The notes beneath the pieces are model-generated. The model made no database searches. It was not told the DNA's origin and saw only the letters and a program-made list of their open reading frames with translations. Positions 1-6,860 of a stretch of DNA of 64,000 nt are shown piece by piece (positions within the stretch are counted from its first letter, which is position 1; the number at the start of each line of letters is the position of its first letter). The position numbers and the translations under genes are program-made. The stretch comes from Actinomyces graevenitzii C83 (GTDB taxonomy: Bacteria > Actinomycetota > Actinomycetes > Actinomycetales > Actinomycetaceae), in NCBI RefSeq assembly GCF_000239695.1, contig NZ_JH470338.1:1280613-1344612 (forward strand), given 5' to 3'.

Positions 1-558
1 CGGGGAAAACCAGAAGTCCTTGCCATCAATCACCAGACCTAGCGGCTCATCCCGCGTGAGCGGGGAAAACTACATTGGAGCAGTTTTCAGCTTATGACTG
101 GGCGGCTCATCCCCGCGTGAGCGGGGAAAACGTAGGGTTACAAGTGCTAGTGCTATCCATGAACGGCTCATCCCCGCGTGAGCGGGGAAAACGGACCCCC
201 GTCTCCATGTCGTGGCATGACCTGCGGCTCATCCCCGCGTGAGCGGGGAAAACTGGTGGTGCATGTTTTAGAGGGTCGGGGCACGAGGCTCATCCCCGCG
301 TGAGCGGGGAAAACGATCCAACACATGCCAATCCCATTGCAGCCTAAGGCTCATCCCCGCGTGAGCGGGGAAAACACCTGCTTGGGGGTGCGCAGGTAGA
401 GGCGCGCCGGCTCATCCCCGCGTGAGCGGGGAAAACACCAAACTCCGTGTCCCATTTGGCTAGGGCTGCGGCTCATCCCCGCGTGAGCGGGGAAAACGGC
501 TCCGGCTTGGCCTCAGCGGGCTTAGCGGCCGGCTCATCCCCGCGTGAGCGGGGAAAAC
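1..558 (-). CRISPR. Type I-E CRISPR array, 10 repeats seen, open at left edge
   Basis: One partial repeat (1-10) and nine further repeats (44-70, 104-131, 165-192, 226-253, 287-314, 348-375, 409-436, 470-497, 531-558) are separated by nine spacers of 33 nt, giving a 61-nt period. In transcript sense (minus strand) the 28-nt repeat begins GTTTTCCCCGC and ends GCGGGGATGAGCC, the usual I-E hairpin and crRNA handle. The first spacer base in transcript sense is G in seven spacers and T in two. The unit is therefore probably a 29-nt repeat plus a 32-nt spacer, with the 29th base coming from the PAM, as in E. coli. The repeat at 44-70 has lost one C (27 nt) and lies at the leader-distal end, where decay is expected. 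The array is transcribed with the cas genes and continues beyond position 1. I saw no spacer matching elsewhere in the window. Confidence 0.98.
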
Positions 559-702
559 ACTTCTCGAACTGGGGCTTTACGCCCCAAATCGGTCAGATTT
601 TGGAAAGCCTTGAGAGCTGCGCCTACGCTGAAATTTACTCACTGCCGGTCGCCTACGCAACCGACTCGCGGGATCAGGCTCAGAATACTGGCCGCGCCCC
701 TC
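559..702 (-). promoter_or_regulatory. CRISPR leader, overlapping the 3' end of cas2
   Basis: This is the stretch directly upstream of the first repeat in transcript orientation, between the array and the conserved core of cas2. It contains a short inverted repeat GGGGC-TTTAC-GCCCC at about 571-585. The cas2 stop codon is at 577-579, only 18 bp before the array, so most of the leader also encodes the non-conserved tail of Cas2. The leader assignment is inferred from position. The exact boundaries and promoter are not visible. Confidence 0.6.
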
Positions 703-978
703 AGAGTAGTAAGGGCGCATCATCAAAGTGAGCCCCTCAAAGTCGACCGGCTGCCAAGGATCACCCCAGGTCAGAAAGGCCAAACCCTGCTCATTACGGG
801 CTCGATACACCATCACTGCTCGCCCAGTTTTTAGGTTCGCAACGACTATATCCCATAGACGCTCACGCACACGAGCACTTAAAGTACCCACAAAAACACC
901 AGGCGAAATCTCCATAAGCCAACGCGTCACATGACCACGCAAACCCTCAGGGACAGCAGATAAAACCAGCACAATCAC
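577..978 (-). CDS. cas2: CRISPR-associated endoribonuclease Cas2, type I-E
   Basis: Cas2 partners Cas1 in the adaptation complex that inserts new spacers; here it is the I-E (CasF/Cas2e) subtype. The protein is 133 aa from a GTG start that overlaps the cas1 stop in GTGA. Residues 1 to about 92 resemble E. coli Cas2, including the VPEGLRGHVTRWLMEI region, PGVFVGTLSARVRE and a closing VDFEGL. E. coli Cas2 is 94 aa, so the last 40 or so residues here are an extra basic, Arg/Ser/Pro-rich tail with no match to the core fold. That tail is encoded in what should be the CRISPR leader and ends 18 bp from the first repeat. The core assignment is firm. Whether the tail is functional or merely read-through of leader sequence is unknown. 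Confidence 0.93.
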   Translation of the reverse strand: MIVLVLSAVPEGLRGHVTRWLMEISPGVFVGTLSARVRERLWDIVVANLKTGRAVMVYRARNEQGLAFLTWGDPWQPVDFEGLTLMMRPYYSEGRGQYSEPDPASRLRRRPAVSKFQRRRSSQGFPKSDRFGA

Positions 979-1928
979 CAGGGCACATCCTCATCATAGG
1001 AAACACCAGCAGCTACCGTCCCATCCGCGTCATCCCACAGCCGCAAGTCGGCAACATCTAGCTCGTCGTCGGGCAGATCCCCAGCCACCGAGAGTAGTCG
1101 CTTAATATCCGTGACACACCGCTCCAGCAGCCGAAACTCCCTCACGGCGTCACGCACAGCCTTGCGGGCCGCGCTACCTACCGATTCCTCAGTAGGACTA
1201 GCCGCCAGGTCAAATGCAATCGGAATGGTTAGGTTCGCCTTATACAGATCCGCAATGTCGTAGACAAAAGAGCGGTAGGTGCCGCTATGGACAAAACCCA
1301 GCCCCGGACTACAGCCCAACGCAACTATAACCGCGTGAATAACACCGTAAATAGCTGAGTTAGCTGCCGACAGCGCCTGGTTAACCACTGATCCGTCCTC
1401 GAAATTGTCCGGATCATACTCGCGCTTATCCCAGGGCACGCCGGTGCGCTGCGAATTCTGCTGATACAGCCTACGCACTCGCGCCCCCTCACGCCCCCGC
1501 AGCTGCTGCAAGCTCAGTTTAGAGACATCCTCACCCACAAAACGCATCAAATACATGTTGCGGGCAACAGCGAGTCTCAAAGCCGGGTCACTTACTGCGC
1601 GGGCCTGCGCCTCCAGCAGGCGGGAGGAGCGGGAAGGCGGGGTGCCGTGCGCGTAGTACCGCACCCCGTTCTCTCCCACCCACACAACCGTGGAGCCACT
1701 TTCTGACAGTACAGAGATCGCCGAGTGAGTGATACGCACTCCTGGCCCCAGCATTAGCACCGATAGTGCCGCCGCCGGGACGTGGGCGATACCGTGCCCA
1801 TCGGCCACAGTAATCGCGTTAGAGTCGCGGTTAATTGTGCAACGTTCCACGTACAGGAACGTTAAACGGTCACGGGCTCGCACCAGGTCCTTCGGGTCAG
1901 GAGGCTTGGCTCCCGGTATTGGTTTCAT
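975..1928 (-). CDS. cas1: CRISPR-associated endonuclease Cas1, type I-E
   Basis: Cas1 is the metal-dependent integrase that, with Cas2, inserts protospacers at the leader end of the array. The 317-aa product has the expected two-part fold: an N-terminal beta domain (residues 25-100, with HVPAAALSVLMLGPGVRIT and TVVWVGENGVRYY) and an all-helical catalytic domain. Candidate metal ligands are the Glu in LRGREGARVRR, the His in GLGFVHSG and the Asp in YDIADLYK, matching the family's Glu-His-Asp triad. The ATG at 1926-1928 overlaps the cas6e stop in ATGA, so translation is coupled. Length is normal for Cas1e. Confidence 0.96.
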   Translation of the reverse strand: MKPIPGAKPPDPKDLVRARDRLTFLYVERCTINRDSNAITVADGHGIAHVPAAALSVLMLGPGVRITHSAISVLSESGSTVVWVGENGVRYYAHGTPPSRSSRLLEAQARAVSDPALRLAVARNMYLMRFVGEDVSKLSLQQLRGREGARVRRLYQQNSQRTGVPWDKREYDPDNFEDGSVVNQALSAANSAIYGVIHAVIVALGCSPGLGFVHSGTYRSFVYDIADLYKANLTIPIAFDLAASPTEESVGSAARKAVRDAVREFRLLERCVTDIKRLLSVAGDLPDDELDVADLRLWDDADGTVAAGVSYDEDVPW

Positions 1929-2665
1929 GGCCGGGCTAGGGTCAGTAGGCCACAGCCGTAGGCTTTGCCTCGGCCAATCCCGTTGACGACGGCGTGGCGT
2001 AGCGCCTGCGGGTCGCTCACCTCAAGGACTCCCTCAAAGGTGGCTATCGATAGCCTGACTAGGCCATTGCCGCGCCTGAACTCAACCAGGCTCCGCTCAA
2101 CCCCGTTGATCAGGAGGTTTTTCCCATCAACGCGCTGACCCTGGCTGTCTTCCAGCACCGGCAACTCACCACCCAGATCAGCAGATTCCAGGATCTTAAA
2201 ACCGCAGCGTTCAGCCCGGTCTAAAACCCATTTAGTCTGCTGCTCCTGGGTGACGTGGGCCAGAATTTTCTTCCGCCCAGCCTGATCAAGCTGACTTTTC
2301 TCCCTGAACGTGGGGTTTACGCAGAGTCGGAAACCCCAACGCTGCCCAGCTTCAAGCCGGTCCAGGAACCCGTCAAGTTCGCGCACCACTACACCACCGT
2401 CGGTGTCGTAACCCGCCGTCTCAACAATGTGCGAGGGGTCAGGCGGCACCGGGCTGGAAATGAACAGTGCATAGGCGGGGCTGCCCTGCTTGCCAGCTGA
2501 GTTAGCGACCCGGTCCAGCCGCCACAGCACGCGCGGAGCTGCAGCGTCATCGAGAGAGCCGGGAGGGAAGCAGTTTAGAACCGCCGCGTGCATCGTCTGC
2601 CGACTACGCATTAAATTCCGTGCTCCCCGGCGAAACGGGTTTAGGTAGATACGCGTCAGAAACAT
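1925..2665 (-). CDS. cas6e: Cas6e (CasE/Cse3) pre-crRNA endoribonuclease
   Basis: Cas6e cleaves each repeat hairpin of the pre-crRNA and stays bound to the 3' handle as a Cascade subunit. The 246-aa product starts MFLTRIYLNPFRRGARN, the typical Cas6e opening. It carries SPAYALFISSPVPPD in the first ferredoxin-like domain and ends in the glycine-rich G-loop GIGRGKAYGCGLLTLARP that defines RAMP-family Cas6e proteins. Its start overlaps the cas5e stop by one base (TGATG). The matching substrate is the GTTTTCCCCGC-hairpin repeat of the array at 1-558. Confidence 0.96.
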   Translation of the reverse strand: MFLTRIYLNPFRRGARNLMRSRQTMHAAVLNCFPPGSLDDAAAPRVLWRLDRVANSAGKQGSPAYALFISSPVPPDPSHIVETAGYDTDGGVVVRELDGFLDRLEAGQRWGFRLCVNPTFREKSQLDQAGRKKILAHVTQEQQTKWVLDRAERCGFKILESADLGGELPVLEDSQGQRVDGKNLLINGVERSLVEFRRGNGLVRLSIATFEGVLEVSDPQALRHAVVNGIGRGKAYGCGLLTLARP

Positions 2666-3396
2666 CAGAGCACCTCCATCGGATCATGAGTCAAACCGGG
2701 CATGGATTGGGGCTTTACTGGCACAAATTCAGGGTTTTCTACCTCAATCCGCGTCTCTTCAACAGTGCGCAGGCTGTAGCGGCGATGCTGGGAATCGAAA
2801 CTGATAGGCACATCCTGCAAGGTGTGGGTGTGCTGGTAAGCAGTTCCCGCCTTGACCGGGATGATCCCCTGATCTGCCACCACACGCAGGCTCACGCGAG
2901 CCTCTTTGCGCTTGCGCTGGTAGAACTTTGCAGCCAGCCAGGGGGTTGCCTGCAAGGCATCCCAGGCGGCGCCGTCGTGAACCGCTAAACGCAGGGGCAT
3001 AGTGGGTGGGCAGGCGCGCCTACCCAGGTAGAGCGGGAATACAGGCCGCACAATTGCCTGCGCCAGGGCTTCAATCAGCTCATCGGGCCCCTCAATGAAG
3101 GCACCGAAAGCCGCGTCAGCCCAGTAAAAACGGTCAGACAGGGGCATCGAGACCTCGCCACGGTGGGCCGTGTGGAAATCGCGAAGTAGCTGACCAGGCT
3201 GGTCTACCCGCACCGCCACGCGCAGCTGGGCTAAGTCCTCAATGGGATCTACCCGACGGCGCCCCTGGGCTGCTGCTAGGAGGCCAACCAGAGCGCTTTT
3301 CGTGGGAAAAGCCTCGGTTGAGCGACGTGTGAACCGGCTGGAGGAGCCCCATGACTGCATGGGGCCAGCCAGCCTTAGGACGAGTACCTTACTCAT
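2665..3396 (-). CDS. cas5e: Cas5e (CasD) Cascade subunit
   Basis: Cas5e binds the 5' handle of the crRNA and bridges Cse1 to the Cas7 backbone. I start it at the ATG at 3394-3396, giving 243 aa beginning MSKVLVLRLAGPMQSWGS, which is the conserved RAMP start (LRLxGPMQSWG). A longer reading from 3429 adds 11 non-conserved residues. The segment FTRRSTEAFPTKSALVGLLAAA matches the conserved Cas5e helix. The start lies 8 nt inside the end of cas7e, so the two are translationally coupled. Confidence 0.95.
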   Translation of the reverse strand: MSKVLVLRLAGPMQSWGSSSRFTRRSTEAFPTKSALVGLLAAAQGRRRVDPIEDLAQLRVAVRVDQPGQLLRDFHTAHRGEVSMPLSDRFYWADAAFGAFIEGPDELIEALAQAIVRPVFPLYLGRRACPPTMPLRLAVHDGAAWDALQATPWLAAKFYQRKRKEARVSLRVVADQGIIPVKAGTAYQHTHTLQDVPISFDSQHRRYSLRTVEETRIEVENPEFVPVKPQSMPGLTHDPMEVL

Positions 3397-4516
3397 CGAT
3401 TGCTCGCACCACTTCAGCAGTAGCCCCACCCAGCTCCGCTAGAGACACCTGGTCGCCCAGGGCATCAAAGCCTGCTCCGCGCGGCGTGGTCCAGGAGACG
3501 ATGGAGGACACCGGGTCCATGCCGGTGAGCTCGCGCAGCTGCGACTCAAATTCCACAAACCGCTTGATAGCCGGGGTAGCAAAGCCCTCGCCAGCTGCCA
3601 CAATGGGGTCCTCAAAGGCGCCAGCCAGGTTGATTGGCTGATCATCACGTACCTGCACCAGTACCGCGTCAGGCAGGGTGCGGTTAGCGAAGGTGGTGAT
3701 CTTGCCGGTGGGCATGGAGCGCACGAAGCTGTCTACAAAGAGCTTAATGGCTTCTTCTGCCACAGCCTCATCACCCAGGTTTTCCCGCAGCAGTTCCACG
3801 TTAATCGTGGCGTAGCGGTAGACCGTGGCCGAAGCGAACTCGATGGTGCCGATCATGCCTGCACCTGCGTCAGCCTCGTCATCCTGGCGCTTCTCGTCGT
3901 CGACGGCGGTGTAGTAGTCGTATTCGCGCTCAACCGCGCCCACACCGATAGCGTGGGCCACCTGGCAGGCTGCGTCAACGTTTAGCGAGTTAGGCTCAGC
4001 AACCATGCGACCAAACAGCGCGATGTCAATGGAGTGGTCAGTGTCTACCAAGTTCCGGGGCTTGAGTGCCTTGAAGGCTTTCTCCGGGTCATCCTCACCA
4101 GCCACAGAGATCAGCGCCTCTACCACGTGGTCAATCTGCTTAGCGGATAGGAATACCAGGAACCCCGCTTCCGCCAGCTGCTTTTCGCTCTTGTTGCCAC
4201 GCGGCTCGGTGAGCTTGAAACCGATGGCCTTCAGCCCCATTGCCGCAAGGTCTGCAGCCTGCGCCTCTAGGTCCGGGCGCTTGGCTACGATGGCGCGGGC
4301 AACCAGGTCAACGATCAACTTAGTGCGAACACCGTAGTTGCCGTTAGAGATCTTCTTCTCGAAGTCTTGGCGGGTAGCGCGCTTGATGGCCTGCGAGGAG
4401 ATGCGCATACGGCTGACGCCACCGAAGGTTGCGCTCTTAGGGGCGCCGGTGTCATCACGGTTCGGGTTCGAGGGGGGCAGGGTCTGCAGGACGTGGATAT
4501 CGATGAAGAGTGACAT
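3389..4516 (-). CDS. cas7e: Cas7e (CasC/Cse4) Cascade backbone subunit
   Basis: Cas7e polymerises along the crRNA to form the Cascade spine and imposes the every-sixth-base kink on the guide. The product from the ATG at 4514-4516 is 375 aa, beginning MSLFIDIHVLQTLPPSNPNRDDTG, the family's signature start, with AAAGGA placed for ribosome binding. A GTG at 4543 that overlaps the cse2 stop would add nine residues outside the conserved region. Other typical segments are SRMRISSQAIKRATR and NVDAACQVAHAIGV. Length is close to the E. coli subunit. Confidence 0.96.
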   Translation of the reverse strand: MSLFIDIHVLQTLPPSNPNRDDTGAPKSATFGGVSRMRISSQAIKRATRQDFEKKISNGNYGVRTKLIVDLVARAIVAKRPDLEAQAADLAAMGLKAIGFKLTEPRGNKSEKQLAEAGFLVFLSAKQIDHVVEALISVAGEDDPEKAFKALKPRNLVDTDHSIDIALFGRMVAEPNSLNVDAACQVAHAIGVGAVEREYDYYTAVDDEKRQDDEADAGAGMIGTIEFASATVYRYATINVELLRENLGDEAVAEEAIKLFVDSFVRSMPTGKITTFANRTLPDAVLVQVRDDQPINLAGAFEDPIVAAGEGFATPAIKRFVEFESQLRELTGMDPVSSIVSWTTPRGAGFDALGDQVSLAELGGATAEVVRAIDE

Positions 4517-4539
4517 TGGTTTTTCCTTTCTTTTTGGCG

Positions 4540-5193
4540 TCACTTGTTGTCGGTGTCAGTATCGGTGTCGGTGGCTTGCTTAACTCGGGCGAATTGACGC
4601 CCCCAGTCACGCATAACAGAGGTGCGGTAGCGCGGGTCTTGCCAGGTGAACAGGTCAGCAGCAAGCTGGCCGTAATCGCAGGGGATTTCAGCAGACTCAA
4701 GCTGAGATACCAGCGAGCGTAGGTGTACTAGCAGTCCCGCAAAGGTAGGCGACTGCACTGCAGCAGCAAAGCGCCGGTAGATTGGGGTTTCTTCAGCGCG
4801 CTTGTCACCACGCTGGCTCTCGGCAATTAGCCGGATAGCAGAAGCAAAGCGTCGTGGCTGCTCTGAAGTGTCGTGCATAGGCCGCGTGTTAGAGCCCTGA
4901 TGTAGCGCCCAGAGAGTCAGTGCCGCGTGAGTGGCCTTCTCCCCACGGGTGGGAGCGTCACCTAGGTATCCTGAGCGATCATCTAGGGTCAGGTCCCAGA
5001 TTGCTGGAACAGTGCCAACCTCCTTGCTAATCGCACCGCGTAGCTGTGCACGCAGTGCGCGCGCTGAGGGGGTGGACACAGACAGGCGGTGAACGATTAC
5101 CCCATCCACCCGTCCGCGTACTGCTGCGCGTGAGCTGAACCCTTGGCTGCTAGGAGCCGGAGGCGTCTGAGCAGCAGCAACATTGCTGGTCAT
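4540..5193 (-). CDS. cse2: Cse2 (CasB) small Cascade subunit
   Basis: Cse2 forms the dimer along the belly of type I-E Cascade and stabilises the R-loop. The product is 217 aa, mostly alpha-helical, basic and fast-evolving as is usual for the family. RQGEKATHAALTLWALHQGS-type helix content and the motif RRFAAAVQSPTFAGLLVHLRSLV fit the Cse2 fold. The first 30 residues are low-complexity, and the C-terminus is a run of Thr-Asp pairs. The start overlaps the cse1 stop in ATGA. Assignment rests partly on gene order, since sequence conservation is weak. Confidence 0.9.
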   Translation of the reverse strand: MTSNVAAAQTPPAPSSQGFSSRAAVRGRVDGVIVHRLSVSTPSARALRAQLRGAISKEVGTVPAIWDLTLDDRSGYLGDAPTRGEKATHAALTLWALHQGSNTRPMHDTSEQPRRFASAIRLIAESQRGDKRAEETPIYRRFAAAVQSPTFAGLLVHLRSLVSQLESAEIPCDYGQLAADLFTWQDPRYRTSVMRDWGRQFARVKQATDTDTDTDNK

Positions 5194-6860
5194 TTCATTC
5201 CTTCCTGTTTGTTATCTGGATTCGGCACTAGCTTTTGCAGAGCCGACCTAAAGAAGTTCTCGGCGATGGAGACATTCATGAAGCCCCAGCCGGTGTCCCG
5301 GCCGATAATCGCTGAAGAAGATGCGGAGGCTACTAGTTGTTCCCCTAGCTCAGTTGCGTAACGGCGCAGCTCGCTTGCCCACATCTGGCCCACTTCGCGG
5401 GCGCTAAGGCGTCCATCAACCTGTGCAAGCCAGGCCCTAAATGGGTCATCGATGCGGGAGAAAAATTGTTCTTTGGCGCGGTCGCGGGCGCCGTTACCGG
5501 CCCCGTCACCGCTTTCACCAGCCGCGCGGGCTAGATTGGCGGCGAGCATACCTACCGTTACAGCCACCTGCTCTGTCAGACGTGCCTGTCGATCAACCTC
5601 AGTTGCCAAGTCCTCGCGTTCAGTGCGCATCATGGCTACAGAAAGCGTCAGTTCATCAGCGTAGATGTCATCAACAGTTGCTTCTTGGGGACCATAGGTG
5701 ACCCCTACAGCTTGGATCTGTATCTGTGTGGGATAGTCTTCAGCAAGCATTGAGCTCTTAAGCTCAGCGTGGAAGCTCAAGACTGCGGACTGCAAGAATT
5801 CTCGCTTAGGCTGTTTGTCTGCCCCCTTGATCATTTCGCAAACTGGCAGTGTGCCAGGTAGGTCTCGCCACAGTGCACGCCCCGCCTTGAATTTGCTGGG
5901 CATGTAGACGTCTTGCTTGAAATCTCTGGACTGAGGCAGCGAGTAGCGCCATAGACTCTGCGGCTCATAACGCTGCATCTGCTGGGGAGCCAGCTTGTCG
6001 CCTTGAGCCAGCACCACGCTTGTGACTCCGCTTGGGTCACCGATCAGCTTGATTCGGCGCGAATGCCAGGTCAGCAGCCTGGGGATGCTCAGGTCTCGCG
6101 GGGTTCCCTTTGGGTCTAGGCGGGAGTAGTTTCCGCGCGCAGACGTTTCAGGTGTACTTACTTCCCAGGTACACCAGTCCCATTCGGTTGTGACAGGCAC
6201 TCCCTTGAGGTCGCCGGCATCTGCAGGCACCAGGTTTAGCAGCAGGGTTTCGTTGAAGTTCTTGCCCTTAAGCCATACCAGACCTAGGTGACCGCACCAG
6301 GCCGGACCAATCGGGTAGCCTTTACCGCCCTTCACCTCGCGGTCCCCTACAGCGCCTGAGCGGATTCCGGAGGGGTCGTAGGCTTGAGTGTGCACCACCC
6401 AGCGGGCGGCTTCTGCGGCACTAATGCGCTCCAGTGCCTTGCCGTTGCGGGTGGTGAAAAATTGCTCGCCGTTGGGCACGTCAGCAATCACTTTTTCTAG
6501 CCCTGAGACTGTGTCTTTAGGGGTACGTAGGTCTGCCACCTGCATGAAGGGGTACTGTCCACCGAATAGGTAGAAACGCTCACGCCACTTTTCCAAGTAT
6601 TCGATCATTTGCTCGATGGGAGCGCCCTCTTCCAGCTGTTCTAGCCATTCTTCGGCATCTAGCGGCGTGGCCACTCGATAAGCAACAGCTAAAACTAGTC
6701 GCTGGATTGCGATGTTTTGTGTGGGTAGCTCGCAGGCTAGGTCAGCGATGTCAGTGCTACGCTGCAGCAGCTCCAGCAGTCCCACCTCGGTGATGGTCCC
6801 GTCGAGTAACCTGACGGGAACCCATGGTTCATCAAGCAGATTGTATTCAGGGGGTTTCAT
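5190..6860 (-). CDS. cse1: Cse1 (CasA/Cas8e) large Cascade subunit
   Basis: Cse1 reads the PAM, starts DNA unwinding and recruits Cas3. I start it at the ATG at 6858-6860 (556 aa, MKPPEYNLLDEPWVPVR), the conserved Cse1 opening, with GGAGG 9 nt upstream inside the end of cas3. The alternative start at 6887 adds nine unconserved residues. Characteristic segments are FYLFGGQYPFMQV, AARWVVHTQAYDPSGI and GPAWCGHLGLVWLKG in the N-terminal domain. A C-terminal four-helix bundle begins at about residue 400. Length is slightly above E. coli CasA (502 aa). Confidence 0.95.
   Translation of the reverse strand: MKPPEYNLLDEPWVPVRLLDGTITEVGLLELLQRSTDIADLACELPTQNIAIQRLVLAVAYRVATPLDAEEWLEQLEEGAPIEQMIEYLEKWRERFYLFGGQYPFMQVADLRTPKDTVSGLEKVIADVPNGEQFFTTRNGKALERISAAEAARWVVHTQAYDPSGIRSGAVGDREVKGGKGYPIGPAWCGHLGLVWLKGKNFNETLLLNLVPADAGDLKGVPVTTEWDWCTWEVSTPETSARGNYSRLDPKGTPRDLSIPRLLTWHSRRIKLIGDPSGVTSVVLAQGDKLAPQQMQRYEPQSLWRYSLPQSRDFKQDVYMPSKFKAGRALWRDLPGTLPVCEMIKGADKQPKREFLQSAVLSFHAELKSSMLAEDYPTQIQIQAVGVTYGPQEATVDDIYADELTLSVAMMRTEREDLATEVDRQARLTEQVAVTVGMLAANLARAAGESGDGAGNGARDRAKEQFFSRIDDPFRAWLAQVDGRLSAREVGQMWASELRRYATELGEQLVASASSSAIIGRDTGWGFMNVSIAENFFRSALQKLVPNPDNKQEGMK

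Noticed and set aside
447..834. Short plus-strand open frames across the CRISPR array and leader
   Set aside because: They only translate CRISPR repeats and the reverse of cas2.
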